A stretch of DNA of 39,375 nt from Deltaproteobacteria bacterium (lineage in GTDB: Bacteria; Desulfobacterota; GWC2-55-46; DRME01): the NCBI GenBank assembly GCA_011375175.1, contig DRME01000091.1, positions 1 through 39,375 on the forward strand. Reading direction: 5' to 3'. Below the pieces are notes generated by a model. That model searched no databases, was not told the origin of the DNA, and saw nothing but the letters and a program-made list of their open reading frames with translations. Shown one piece after another: positions 24,051-31,995 of this stretch (its first letter is position 1; every line of letters begins with the position of its first letter). The translations under genes were made by a program, and so were the position numbers.

Positions 24051-26709
24051 GCTCGACGAGTATGGAGGCCGCCATGGCCGCAGCGGCGGCGGCCATGAGC
24101 GCCGCGCCGAGCCTGAAGCTTGCGGGGTCGTAGACGAAGCGGACCCTGTGGCTGCCCGGGCCGATCTCCACGCCGCGCACTACGCCGTTTACGCGCACGA
24201 GCTCGGCCGGCTCGCCGTCGACCTCGACGCGCCAGCCCCTGTAATAGGTGTCGCTCAGCACCAGAAGGCCCGCCCTGGCGGCCCGGGCCTCGACGGTTAG
24301 CGAGTTGGCGCCGCTCTCTGTCACGGAGGCCGGTTCGATGTCGCCTCGGCGCTCCGGGAGCTCGCCGCGGCGTGGATAGCGCACCGTCGCCTCGCGGGGC
24401 CCGCCGTCCTTCGCCCCGCCATCGAGTTTGAAGTCGTAGGCCACGTAGGCCCTGGGAAGGGCCGTCAGGTTCTCGTAGACGCGGACCTCGCCGTCGTAGA
24501 CGAGGCGAAGCTCCCGGCCCTTCGCCGCGGCGGCGAGCTCGCGGCCCGCCGGAAAGACGAGGTGGCGCACGGCGAGGAAGGAGTAATAGGGCAGCCGCTC
24601 GACTATCTCGCCCTCCACGTCGAAGGCGGCGACCCTGAAGTACTCCCTCCTCGCTTCGTCGTGGAGGCGGAGCGAGCGTTCGGGACGGCCCGTGAACCAC
24701 AGGGCCGACGAGACCCTGTCCTCATGCTCCACGGGCCGCTGGAGGCGCTCGAAGCGGAAGTCGCGGTATGCCGGCAGGAGCAGGGCGTTTATGTAGTGGA
24801 TGTCGTGGACGCCGAGGGCCGAGGCGTGGTTGGGGAAGAGCGCGCCGTGGAAGCCGGCGGCACGGTAGTCCGGGCCGGCGGCCTTCAGAAGCTCCACGTA
24901 GGGCGGCGGGCTGAAGGGGTCGTATCTCGAGGGCATGCCGCGCGGCGCGGCGGCGTCGGCGAGGAAGAAGGCCGCCGCGGCGAGGCAGCCGAGAAGGGCC
25001 GCGAGCCGTCTTCTGCCCAGGAGCAGCGCCGCGGCTGCGCCGAGGCCGGGGACGAGGAGCAGGGCCTTGAAGTAGAGCCAGCGGTGGTCGTAGCCCCTCG
25101 GCGCCATCCACCAGAGCTCGACGAGCGCCACGACGACGACGGCCTCGATGCCGGAGCCCCTTCGCGCGTGGACGGTCGTTGCCACGAGCGCGCAGAGGGC
25201 GAAGAGGAGCGCCGCGCCGTGGGAGAGGACCATGGCCGGCGCCGCGTAGGGGACGGCGTGGGGGCTGAAGTGCCTCTCGGCCGTCGAGACCAGCATGGCG
25301 GCGCCCGGCAGGGCGAAGAGGACGTAGGCGGCGGCGAGGGCGGCGAAGACGACGAGCGGGGCGCGGGCTTCGGCTCCTGGAGCGGAGCGCCTCTCCAGGA
25401 GGGCGTAGCCGCAGGCCGCCGCGGCGCTGAGCGGGAAGACCCATGCCGGCGCAGACCACCGCGGGCTCCAGGCCCGGTCGAAGAAGGGCAGCTCGCCGAG
25501 GTAGACGAAGGGCCTTACGCCGAAGTTCTTGAGAAGAAGCGCCGCGCCGAAGGCCAGGAAGAAGAGGAGCAGGGACGCCGTCGCGTCGCCGGCACCCTCT
25601 TCCCGGCCCGGCCCCGTCCCGATGCGCCGCAGGGCGAGCGCCGCAAGGCCGCCGAGCGAGAGGAAGACCGACACGACGCCCGTGTATCCGCCCATGTAGT
25701 CCCATATCCCCTTGGTGGCGAATATGCGGAAGTAGAAGTCCGTGTCGCCGTAGCGGGCGAGCGCGCCGGGAAGGAGCTTCGGGTCGGCCGGTATGGCCGT
25801 GGCCCCGGGGTTGAGGGCGACGAAGAGGGTCTTGAGGTTTGCGATGTGCTGGGTGCCCACGCCGGCACCGGGGTGGTGGAGGTGGTGGCTCAGGGAGACG
25901 AACTCGATGAAGGGGATGACGAGCGGGGCCGCCAGGAGCAGCCCCGCCGTGAAGACGACCGCCCCCTTGAGCGCCGCGGCGGAGAGCTCCCTTGCGCCGC
26001 CGCAGAGGCCCAGGCAGCGGAAGACGTAGTAGCAGAGGCCGAGAAGACAGACGTAGAGCGCCGTCTCCGGCTGGCCGCCGAGCAGCGTGAGCGCCACGGC
26101 CGCGCCGGCCAGCGCCGTGTCGGCGGCCGAGCCGCGCCGGGCCGTGCGCTCCAGGGCGTAGAGGAGCAGCGGCAGGGTCATGGCGGGGTTGGCCATCTGC
26201 TCGAGGTTCACAAACCAGGTGAACGTGCCGGAGAAGATGTAGAACGCCGCGCCGAGGATGGCGGCCGTGAAGCCGAGCCCCGCCAGCTCGAGCGCGAGGA
26301 AGGTGAAAAACCCGGCTACGACGAGCCTTCCGAGGAGGAAGTAGTCCCAGAGCCACCAGGGCGAGAGGTCCTCGATGATCTGGTAGGGGAAGAAGGCCCT
26401 CGTCGAATAGTCCGCGGCAAGGGGGGTGCCCGCCGCCTGGTAGGGATTCCACAGGGGCAGCTCTCCCGAGGCGAGAAGGTCGCCGACGAGCTTGTTTACG
26501 GGCCACTCGTAGTAGGCCGGCGTGGCGAGGTCCACGCCGTAGGTGTTTACCGGGATACGTCCCTCGTAGCCGTAGGGCCAGCCGTCCACCGCGCCGTGGG
26601 GCTGGTAGAGCGGGGCCATGAGCGTCCTGCCGCCGAAGACGACGGGCGAGTGGACGGCCGCGACGAGGGCGAGGAGAATCAGCAGGGCCTTGAGGTTGCG
26701 GGAGATCAC
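24019..26709 (-). CDS. YfhO-like multi-pass membrane protein
   Basis: This is an 896-residue polytopic membrane protein with a dozen or so helices in the first two-thirds. An extracytoplasmic beta-rich domain and a last helix near the C-terminus follow. The signature GELPLWNPYQAAGTPLAADY near residues 80-100 and SGTFTWFVNLEQMANPAMTLPL are typical of the YfhO/GT-C-like group. Members of that group are linked to glycosylation of envelope polymers. The substrate is unknown. The start is GTG at 26709 without a clear Shine-Dalgarno and is uncertain. The last residues LPGETF and the stop codon are encoded by the adjoining type A/B repeat, so the native C-terminus was probably different. Confidence 0.82.
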   Translation of the reverse strand: MISRNLKALLILLALVAAVHSPVVFGGRTLMAPLYQPHGAVDGWPYGYEGRIPVNTYGVDLATPAYYEWPVNKLVGDLLASGELPLWNPYQAAGTPLAADYSTRAFFPYQIIEDLSPWWLWDYFLLGRLVVAGFFTFLALELAGLGFTAAILGAAFYIFSGTFTWFVNLEQMANPAMTLPLLLYALERTARRGSAADTALAGAAVALTLLGGQPETALYVCLLGLCYYVFRCLGLCGGARELSAAALKGAVVFTAGLLLAAPLVIPFIEFVSLSHHLHHPGAGVGTQHIANLKTLFVALNPGATAIPADPKLLPGALARYGDTDFYFRIFATKGIWDYMGGYTGVVSVFLSLGGLAALALRRIGTGPGREEGAGDATASLLLFFLAFGAALLLKNFGVRPFVYLGELPFFDRAWSPRWSAPAWVFPLSAAAACGYALLERRSAPGAEARAPLVVFAALAAAYVLFALPGAAMLVSTAERHFSPHAVPYAAPAMVLSHGAALLFALCALVATTVHARRGSGIEAVVVVALVELWWMAPRGYDHRWLYFKALLLVPGLGAAAALLLGRRRLAALLGCLAAAAFFLADAAAPRGMPSRYDPFSPPPYVELLKAAGPDYRAAGFHGALFPNHASALGVHDIHYINALLLPAYRDFRFERLQRPVEHEDRVSSALWFTGRPERSLRLHDEARREYFRVAAFDVEGEIVERLPYYSFLAVRHLVFPAGRELAAAAKGRELRLVYDGEVRVYENLTALPRAYVAYDFKLDGGAKDGGPREATVRYPRRGELPERRGDIEPASVTESGANSLTVEARAARAGLLVLSDTYYRGWRVEVDGEPAELVRVNGVVRGVEIGPGSHRVRFVYDPASFRLGAALMAAAAAAMAASILVERRRSLPGETF

Positions 26710-26770
26710 TTTTTTGCGGTTGGCGGTCCCTCTCCGAAGCGCCGCGCTCGGGCGGGACGCAGCGCCGCCC

Positions 26771-27775
26771 TTACTTGCCCCTGTAGCAGCCGAGCGTATG
26801 GGTCGTGCCCTCGAAGGTGGCGTCCGTTGCGGCCTGCCAGCGGGGCCTGACGGCGTAGGAGGCCGGGTCCCTGTAGTAGGAGTCGACGGCCTCGCGCATC
26901 ACCCGCGTCATGGCGGCCACGTAGCTCCTTGTGCGCTGGCGGCCCTCGATCTTGAAGGCCGATATGCCGGCCTCGATGAGCTCGGGGACGATGGAGAGGA
27001 CGTTGAGCGACTCGGGGTCCTCCATGGCGTAGCTCGTCCGGCCGTCGGGCATGACGTAGCGCCCCTTGCAGCACGTGGGGTATGGCGAGGACTCGCCGGC
27101 GGCGAGGTCGTTGAGGACCATGGAGTTGAGCGAGATGCGCAGCCCGCCGTCGTCGCCCGAGTCGAAGCGCACGAAGCGCGACGGCGAACATGCGCCCTCC
27201 GTGTTGGTCGAGGCGCCGGTGACGAAGCTGGAGAGGTAGCAGCGGCCCTCGATGTTTATGCACAGCCCGCCGAGGGCGAAGACCTCGAGCTCCACGTCGG
27301 TCATCTCGCGGATGCGCCTTATCTCGTCGACGGTCACGACCCTGGGCAGCACGACGCGGCGGATGCCGAACTCGCGCCTGTAGAAGTTTATGGCCTCGTA
27401 GTTGGAGGCGCTGGCCTGGACGCTAAGGTGGAGGACGGCGTCGGGATAACGCTCCCTGGCGTAACGGAGTATGCCGAGGTTTGCGAGGATCACGGCGTCG
27501 GCGCCGAGCTCGACGGCGAAGTCGACGGACCGGTACCACTGCTCGTAAGTGTCTGCCTGGGGAAAGGTGTTGACCGCTATGTAGACCTCCCTGCCGCGGC
27601 TGTGGGCGTAGTCCATGCCCTCGCGCAGCCCGTCGGCCGTGAAGTTGAGACCCTCGAAGTTGCGGGCGTTGGTGGCGTCGTTGAAGCCCGTGTAGACCAC
27701 GTCGGCGCCGTTGTCTATGGCGGCCTTGAGCGACGGCAGATTGCCCGCCGGACAGACAAGCTCGACTTTCTTCAT
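26771..27775 (-). CDS. U32-family (UbiU-like) iron-sulfur protein
   Basis: This is a 334-residue U32 'peptidase' family protein. It starts KVELVCPAGNLPSLKAAIDNGADVVYTGF, typical of the TIM-barrel domain. Cysteines C172, C179, C196 and C235 have spacings of 7, 17 and 39. As I recall, these are the spacings of the 4Fe-4S ligands of E. coli UbiU, which works with UbiV in O2-independent ubiquinone hydroxylation. No UbiV homologue is adjacent. RlhA-type rRNA hydroxylation proteins share the fold and are the main alternative. ubiG in the same window favours a quinone role. The YfhO-like gene follows 61 bases downstream. Confidence 0.85.
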   Translation of the reverse strand: MKKVELVCPAGNLPSLKAAIDNGADVVYTGFNDATNARNFEGLNFTADGLREGMDYAHSRGREVYIAVNTFPQADTYEQWYRSVDFAVELGADAVILANLGILRYARERYPDAVLHLSVQASASNYEAINFYRREFGIRRVVLPRVVTVDEIRRIREMTDVELEVFALGGLCINIEGRCYLSSFVTGASTNTEGACSPSRFVRFDSGDDGGLRISLNSMVLNDLAAGESSPYPTCCKGRYVMPDGRTSYAMEDPESLNVLSIVPELIEAGISAFKIEGRQRTRSYVAAMTRVMREAVDSYYRDPASYAVRPRWQAATDATFEGTTHTLGCYRGK

Positions 27776-27813
27776 GCTTCAATACCCCGATGGCGGATTT
27801 GGGGAGATTTTCC

Positions 27814-27960
27814 CTGGGGGAAACTTTCTGTAGAAGGGCCACAGGCCCGCGTCTCCCCGCGCCCTCTCGTATGTTATCCGGATCTTCGGCTGTACCGGGG
27901 GGTCGACCCGCGCCAGGCGGGATTTTTTACGCCTTTGCGGCCCGACCCCCCGGCACAGCC
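27814..27960. repeat. Long-form type A hairpin plus type B element (B3)
   Basis: 27814-27860 is a right-hand type A hairpin with inner GGGCC/GGCCC. Then comes the conserved TATGTTATCCGGATCTTCGG and the type B fold 27888-27960. The outer stem GGCTGTACCGGGGGGTCG pairs with CGACCCCCCGGCACAGCC (one mismatch). Inside it is CCCGC-gccag-GCGGG followed by ATTTTTT and then CGCC-ttt-GCGG. The inner part has the form of an intrinsic terminator read on the plus strand. It lies upstream of the U32 gene start. Confidence 0.9.
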
Positions 27961-27986
27961 CCCCAGAGGCAGCCGGCGCGGGCAGC

Positions 27987-28187
27987 CTGGGGGAAACTTT
28001 CTGCAGAAGGGCCATAGGCCCACGTTTCCCCCAGACCCCCTTCAAAGACTTTTAACTTGGGCCTAAGAACCTCGCTTCCTTGGACGATCACGAGAGCCAA
28101 CGCGGCTCGAAGAGCAAATTAAAAGTTTTTGGAGGGAGTCTGAGGGAACCGTGGGTCTGTGACCCTTTTACAAAAAGGTTCCCTCAG
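27987..28187. repeat. Type A element copy A6, inverted, with exchanged centre
   Basis: The order is reversed relative to A2: right hairpin first (long form, inner GGGCC/GGCCC), then CCCTTCAAAGACTTTTAA. Next come 64 bases without the usual palindrome (28056-28119), then AAAAGTTTTTGGAGGGAGTC and the left hairpin (long form, inner GGGTC/GACCC). The foreign centre contains the type C module 28082-28119, which is also found at 23657-23694. The outermost end is missing. The copy lies just upstream of the pyrE promoter. Confidence 0.9.
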
Positions 28188-28248
28188 TATTCTACACGAA
28201 AAGGAGGCGGGAAGTCGATAAAAAATCCGGGGCGGCCGGAGAATCGGC

Positions 28249-28277
28249 TTGACTGGCGAGGGCGGAGACCGTATACT
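28249..28277 (+). promoter_or_regulatory. Strong sigma-70-type promoter of pyrE
   Basis: TTGACT (28249-28254) and TATACT (28272-28277) are spaced exactly 17 bases, each one base off consensus. The expected start site (about 28284-28285) lies only 3-4 bases before the pyrE ATG at 28288, so the message would be leaderless or nearly so. The same TTG could be misread as an upstream start codon. Confidence 0.75.
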
Positions 28278-28287
28278 CGAAACCGCT

Positions 28288-28851
28288 ATGGGAAGCGAGT
28301 TCGAGAGACTTGTCGGGATAATCTACCGGCGTTCCTTCCGTTACGATCCGGCCAAGGGGTTCGTCCTCTCCAGCGGCGCCAGAAGCGACATATATATCGA
28401 CGTGAAGAAGACGGTGCTGAGCGCCGAGGGCATGGTCACGGTGGGGCGCGTCGTCTACGAGCGGATAAAGGGGCTCGGCGCCGACGGCATAGGGGGGCTG
28501 ACCCTTGGAGCCGATCCCATAGCCTACGCCGCGGCCATGACGAGCAACCTCGCCGGAGACCCCCTCGAGGTCTTCATAGTGCGCAAGGAGGCGAAAAAAC
28601 ACGGCACCATGCGCTGGATAGAGGGCAACCTCGGCGAGGGGGCGCGGGTCGTCGTCGTCGACGACGTGGTGACGACCGGGGCATCCACCATCAAGGCCGT
28701 GGAGAAGGCGAGGGAGGCGGGCTTCGAGGTGGTGAAGGTCCTGGCGCTGGTGGACCGCTGCGAGGGAGGACGGGAGAATATCGAGCGGACGACGGGCTGC
28801 GCCTTCGAGGCGGTGGTAAGCCGTGAAGACCTGTTGAGGCTGCGGCCCTGA
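28288..28851 (+). CDS. pyrE: Orotate phosphoribosyltransferase
   Basis: This enzyme converts orotate and PRPP to OMP in pyrimidine synthesis. It has 187 residues. FVLSSGARSDIYIDVKKT (25-42), the flexible-loop RKEAKKHG (99-106) and the PRPP loop VVVVDDVVTTGAS (121-133) are all intact. I chose the ATG at 28288. It lacks a Shine-Dalgarno, and the promoter -10 ends 10 bases upstream, consistent with leaderless translation. pyrF follows after 23 bases and catalyses the next step, so the two form a functional operon. Confidence 0.95.
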   Translation: MGSEFERLVGIIYRRSFRYDPAKGFVLSSGARSDIYIDVKKTVLSAEGMVTVGRVVYERIKGLGADGIGGLTLGADPIAYAAAMTSNLAGDPLEVFIVRKEAKKHGTMRWIEGNLGEGARVVVVDDVVTTGASTIKAVEKAREAGFEVVKVLALVDRCEGGRENIERTTGCAFEAVVSREDLLRLRP

Positions 28852-28874
28852 GGGGCCCTTTCCGCGCAAGTGAG

Positions 28875-29600
28875 ATGGAGCCGAAAGAGCGCATAATCTT
28901 CGCCCTCGACGTGGAGAGCGCCCGGGAGGCCTCGGAGCTGTGCTCGCTTCTCGAGGGTCGCGTGGGGGTCTTCAAGATCGGGCTCGAGCTCTTCTGCGCC
29001 GAGGGTCCGGCCGTGGTGCGCGCCGTGAAGGAGAAGACGGGCGCCGCCATATTCCTGGACCTCAAGTTCCACGACATACCGGCCACCGTGGCCGGGGCCT
29101 GCCGCAGCGCCGCCCGGCTCGGCGTAGACTTCGTGACCGTCCACTGCGGCGGCGGGGCGCGGATGCTGCGCGCCGCCGCGGAGGCCGCGCCGCGGCTCAA
29201 GGTCCTGGGCGTCACGGTCCTTACGAGCCTGGGACGCGGCGACATGGAGGCCGTGGGCGTCGATACGGCCCGCTTCGCCTCTCCCGCCGAGCTGGCCGTC
29301 GAGCGCGCGGCCATGGCCGTGGAGGCCGGCTGCGCCGGGGTCGTCTGCTCGGGCCGGGAGGCCGCCGCCGTAAGAAAGCGCATCGGCGCCGGTCCGCTCA
29401 TCGTAACGCCCGGCGTGAGACCCTCCGGTCACGCCGCGGGCAGCGACGACCAGAAACGCACAACCACCCCAGCCGACGCCTTCCGCGACGGCGCCGACTA
29501 CATAGTCGTCGGCAGGCCCATCCGCAACGCCGCCGATCCGGCGGCGGCGGCCGACGCCATAGCCGCGGAGATCGGCCGGGCCCTCTCCGTAACACCCTGA
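28875..29600 (+). CDS. pyrF: Orotidine 5'-phosphate decarboxylase
   Basis: This enzyme decarboxylates OMP to UMP. It has 241 residues, a TIM barrel. D12 (FALDV), K34 and the catalytic array D62-x-K64-x-x-D67 in FLDLKFHDIPATV are present. The phosphate-binding end is seen as TPGVRPSGHAAGSDDQKR and IVVGRPIRNA. It starts at an ATG behind GCAAGTGAG. It is followed by a probable terminator at 29659-29676. Confidence 0.96.
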   Translation: MEPKERIIFALDVESAREASELCSLLEGRVGVFKIGLELFCAEGPAVVRAVKEKTGAAIFLDLKFHDIPATVAGACRSAARLGVDFVTVHCGGGARMLRAAAEAAPRLKVLGVTVLTSLGRGDMEAVGVDTARFASPAELAVERAAMAVEAGCAGVVCSGREAAAVRKRIGAGPLIVTPGVRPSGHAAGSDDQKRTTTPADAFRDGADYIVVGRPIRNAADPAAAADAIAAEIGRALSVTP

Positions 29601-29658
29601 GCCACAGCCCCCCTTTGTAAGAATTCTTTCGCAGACCCATGAATCCCCTTTCACTCCC

Positions 29659-29676
29659 CTCCGGCCGGAGTTTTTT
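29659..29676 (+). terminator. Short intrinsic terminator after pyrF
   Basis: The palindrome CTCCGGCCGGAG (29659-29670) is directly followed by TTTTTT (29671-29676). The stem is only four to five pairs after allowing a loop, so it is modest. It stands 58 bases after the pyrF stop in the right orientation. Confidence 0.5.
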
Positions 29677-29719
29677 CACCTGCCGTTTAAACCCTTCGTC
29701 CCGCCGGGAGAAAAAGTCC

Positions 29720-29747
29720 TTGCTTTTGCAGGAGGCTGTATTAAAAT
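29720..29747 (+). promoter_or_regulatory. Putative promoter reading towards the XRE-type regulator
   Basis: TTGCTT (29720-29725) and TAAAAT (29742-29747) are spaced 16 bases. The transcript would start near 29755. It would carry about 110 bases of unexplained sequence (29755-29862), then type A copy A3, before the regulator gene at 30241. No gene is seen in 29755-29862; an RNA there is possible but unproven. Confidence 0.4.
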
Positions 29748-29862
29748 AATGCGGTGTGCGCCGTCGGTGCGTTGTAACTGCTGGTGAGGGGAAGACTCTC
29801 CGTGTGGCGGACCAGCCGTGGTTTGTCGCATCTTCTCGGGCGCGTCCCTATATTTTATTTAG

Positions 29863-30080
29863 GGAAGCTCTGATTTATTGCACTGAGGGAACCTTTTTGT
29901 AAAGGGTCATAGACCCACGGTTCCCTCAGATTCCCTCCAAAAACTTTTAACGCGACCTGGTTTCCCCCTGTTTTGCCTGGCAAAACAGGGGGAAACCAGG
30001 TCGCATCGAAAGTCTTTGAAGGGGGTCTGGGGGAAACTTTCTACAGAAAGTTTCCCCAAGGGTCATTAATCAGAGTTTCC
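29863..30080. repeat. Type A palindromic element, copy A3 (full length, 218 bp)
   Basis: This is a full copy with outer ends GGAAGCTCTGATT and AATCAGAGTTTCC. The left hairpin is of the long form (inner GGGTC-ata-GACCC). The centre is a perfect palindrome 29952-30004 with 26-base arms around a T. The outer part of its arms reads GCGACCTGG/CCAGGTCGC, where A1 and A2 have CGAGTTGG/CCAACTCG. Both arms are thus changed in register. The right hairpin is short-form. The remaining gap to the regulator (30081-30240) holds no gene. Confidence 0.95.
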
Positions 30081-30240
30081 TTGGGGACCAGGGGGCAACA
30101 ATCGGGGGTTCCTTGAGGAAAGGCGGGTGTTTGCCGGAAGCAAGCAGGGTGCAGGGTGACAAAGAGAGTCTATCGCTACCGACAAGAGCCGTATCGAGAG
30201 GCCGGCGCGGCGGCGCCATACGCAGGAGGTTCCGGGGTTG

Positions 30241-30708
30241 ATGAAGGTGAACGAAGAGTGCATAACCGCTGAGGTGCTTAAGGGTCTCGGACGCCGGGGA
30301 GGGTCCGTAGCCAGGGGGGGCGCTCCCGGGGCGAAGGCCGCCGGCGCAGGCGTAGATGTCAAGGAAGTCGGAGAGCGGTTAAAGATGCTGAGGAAGGAGT
30401 TCCACCTGAGCCAGGAACAGCTCGCCGGCGAGCTCCTGGTCTCCAAGAAGCTCTTGTCCGAGATAGAAGGCGGCAAGCGCATGCTCTGCGGCCCCATCGT
30501 CGTTGCGCTGGAATGTCTGTTCGGCGTGAACCGCCAGTGGCTGCTCACCGGCGAGGGGGAGAAGGGGGGAAGCGGCTTCTCCGCCCATGCCGCCGACGGC
30601 GTGGCGGACTTCGTGAGGTCCTACAACCGGCTCTCGCCGGAAGGCAGGAAAAAGCTCATGAACATCCTGAGGGTATTTCTCCTCACGGAGAACAAGGTGG
30701 TCTTCTGA
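30241..30708 (+). CDS. XRE-family helix-turn-helix regulator
   Basis: This is a 155-residue cytoplasmic regulator. After a low-complexity Gly/Ala-rich N-terminal 40 residues comes an HTH_3 domain, about 41-102: VGERLKMLRKEFHLSQEQLAGELLVSKKLLSEIEGGKRM, ending FGVNRQWLLTGEGE as in Cro/CI-like and phage-type repressors. The C-terminal part DFVRSYNRLSPEGRKKLMNILR is helical. AGGAGG at 30224-30229 fits the ATG at 30241; a TTG at 30238 is also possible. Its targets are unknown. It stands alone between a type A element and ubiG (convergent). Confidence 0.85.
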   Translation: MKVNEECITAEVLKGLGRRGGSVARGGAPGAKAAGAGVDVKEVGERLKMLRKEFHLSQEQLAGELLVSKKLLSEIEGGKRMLCGPIVVALECLFGVNRQWLLTGEGEKGGSGFSAHAADGVADFVRSYNRLSPEGRKKLMNILRVFLLTENKVVF

Positions 30709-30862
30709 GCGGAAGGGGCCGGCGTCGTGTCTCTTCCCGCCGTCGTACCGGCGCAAGCCGTGCCGACGCAAGAGGAAGTCCGGCCCTGTTCCCCGCCGGA
30801 GGCGAAGGCCCGGCGGTCACTCTCCCGCAGGTGCCGGCAGCGGCGGAGAGCCGGCAGTTGCG

Positions 30863-31582
30863 TCAATCCCTCCTTTTCACACCGTAGCCCAGGTAGTTGA
30901 CCGTCGTGTCGTCGGAGAGGACGAACTCGAGCCGCCAGGGGCTGAAGCTCATGCCCCGCAACCCTTCCATCGTCACGCCGCAGCTCTCCATGATCTCCTT
31001 CAGATGCGAGGGCTTTATGAATTTCCTGAACTCGTGGGTGCCGGGCGGGACCATGCCCAGTATGTCCTCGGCGACGAATATGGCCAGGAGCCGCGCCCTG
31101 AGCGTCCTGTTGATGGTTCCGAAGAAGAAGAGGCCGCCTGGTCCGAGCATGGAGAGGGCGCCGGCCAGAAAGGCCGCGGGGTCGTCGACGTGTTCGAGCA
31201 CCTCGGCGCAGACGACGATGTCGTAGGGACTCGGCTCGCCCGCGGCTTCGTGTGCGGCCTTCAGCTCCTCCACGGAGCAGACCCTGTAGTCTATGTGCAG
31301 TCCCGACTGCGCGGCGTGCCCTTTCGCCGCCTCGATGGCCACGGGCGAGAGGTCGATGGCCGTCACCGCCGCCGCCTCGGCGGCGAACCTTTCGGAGAGA
31401 AGACCGCCGCCGCAGCCCACGTCGAGCACCTTTTTGCCTTCGAGCCCGCCGAGACGCCGGCAGGCCACGTCCCTGAAGTACTCGAAGCGCAGGGGGTTTA
31501 TCCTGTGGAGCGAAAAGAGCCTCCCCTTGGGATCCCACCACTCCCGGCCGTATTCGTCGAATTTTTTCGCTTCGTCGTTCAT
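30863..31582 (-). CDS. ubiG: UbiG-type O-methyltransferase (quinone biosynthesis)
   Basis: This enzyme methylates the ring hydroxyls in ubiquinone synthesis using SAM. It has 239 residues. The signature WWDPKGRLFSLHRINPLRFEYF (15-36) is specific to UbiG. SAM motif I is VLDVGCGGGLLSERFA (52-67), and CAEVLEHVDDPAAFL and LGPGGLFFFGTINRT follow. No C-terminal membrane segment is seen. The ATG at 31582 has GAGGG 10 bases upstream. It stands alone, with type B elements just upstream. Together with the UbiU-like protein it suggests ubiquinone is made; other methyltransferases of this family are a less likely reading. Confidence 0.88.
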   Translation of the reverse strand: MNDEAKKFDEYGREWWDPKGRLFSLHRINPLRFEYFRDVACRRLGGLEGKKVLDVGCGGGLLSERFAAEAAAVTAIDLSPVAIEAAKGHAAQSGLHIDYRVCSVEELKAAHEAAGEPSPYDIVVCAEVLEHVDDPAAFLAGALSMLGPGGLFFFGTINRTLRARLLAIFVAEDILGMVPPGTHEFRKFIKPSHLKEIMESCGVTMEGLRGMSFSPWRLEFVLSDDTTVNYLGYGVKRRD

Positions 31583-31642
31583 GTGTGCAGAACCCTCGAT
31601 AAGGTACGGTGCTGGTTGGGGTCGGTATCGCGTTGGTGTCGC

Positions 31643-31874
31643 GGCTCCCGGGCGGTCGGCCCGCGCCAGGCGGGTTTGTTACGCCTTTGCGGCCCGACCG
31701 CCCGGGAGCCGTTATTTGCCTGGGGGAAACTTTCTGTAGAAGGGCCACAGGCCCACGTTTCCCCCCGCGGCTCCCTCGGATGTTATTCGGATGTTTGGCG
31801 GTCCCTTGGAGGTTCGGCCCGCGCCAGGCGGGGCTTTCTTACGCCTTTGCGGCCCGAACCTCCAAAGGACCGCC
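31643..31874. repeat. Cluster of type B (B4), type A hairpin and type B (B5) upstream of ubiG
   Basis: B4 is 31643-31710, with outer arms GGCTCCCGGGCGGTCGG/CCGACCGCCCGGGAGCC, perfect over 17 bases. A long-form right type A hairpin is at 31720-31766. B5 is 31797-31874, with arms GGCGGTCC..TTGGAGGTTCGG and CCGAACCTCCAA..GGACCGCC (one mismatch). Both type B cores are nearly identical (CCCGCGCCAGGCGGG, T-rich, ACGCCTTTGCGG) although their outer arms are unrelated. There is no gene here. Confidence 0.9.
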
Positions 31875-31916
31875 CCCCGGGTAGCTGATGCGGGCAAGAC
31901 ACTCCCCTTCAAAAGG

Positions 31917-31995
31917 GCGTTAAAAGTCTTTGGAGGGAGCCTGAGGGAACCTTTTTACAAAGAGGTTCCCTCAGTGCAATAAATCAGAGCTTCCC
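31917..31995. repeat. Half type A element (copy A7)
   Basis: This is one half only: CGTTAAAAGTCTTTGGAGGGAG, then the short-form left hairpin (GAGGGAACC..GGTTCCCTC) and the terminal TGCAATAAATCAGAGCTTCCC. The central palindrome and other half are absent. It abuts the type D hairpins on its right. Confidence 0.85.

Noticed and set aside
24562-26850. A 762-codon open frame on the plus strand opposite the YfhO-like gene
   Set aside because: It is Glu/Arg/Gly-rich with no motif, and the minus-strand frame has clear membrane helices and family signatures.
28249-28287. A TTG start for pyrE at 28249
   Set aside because: That TTG is the -35 of a near-consensus promoter, and PyrE similarity starts at the ATG at 28288.
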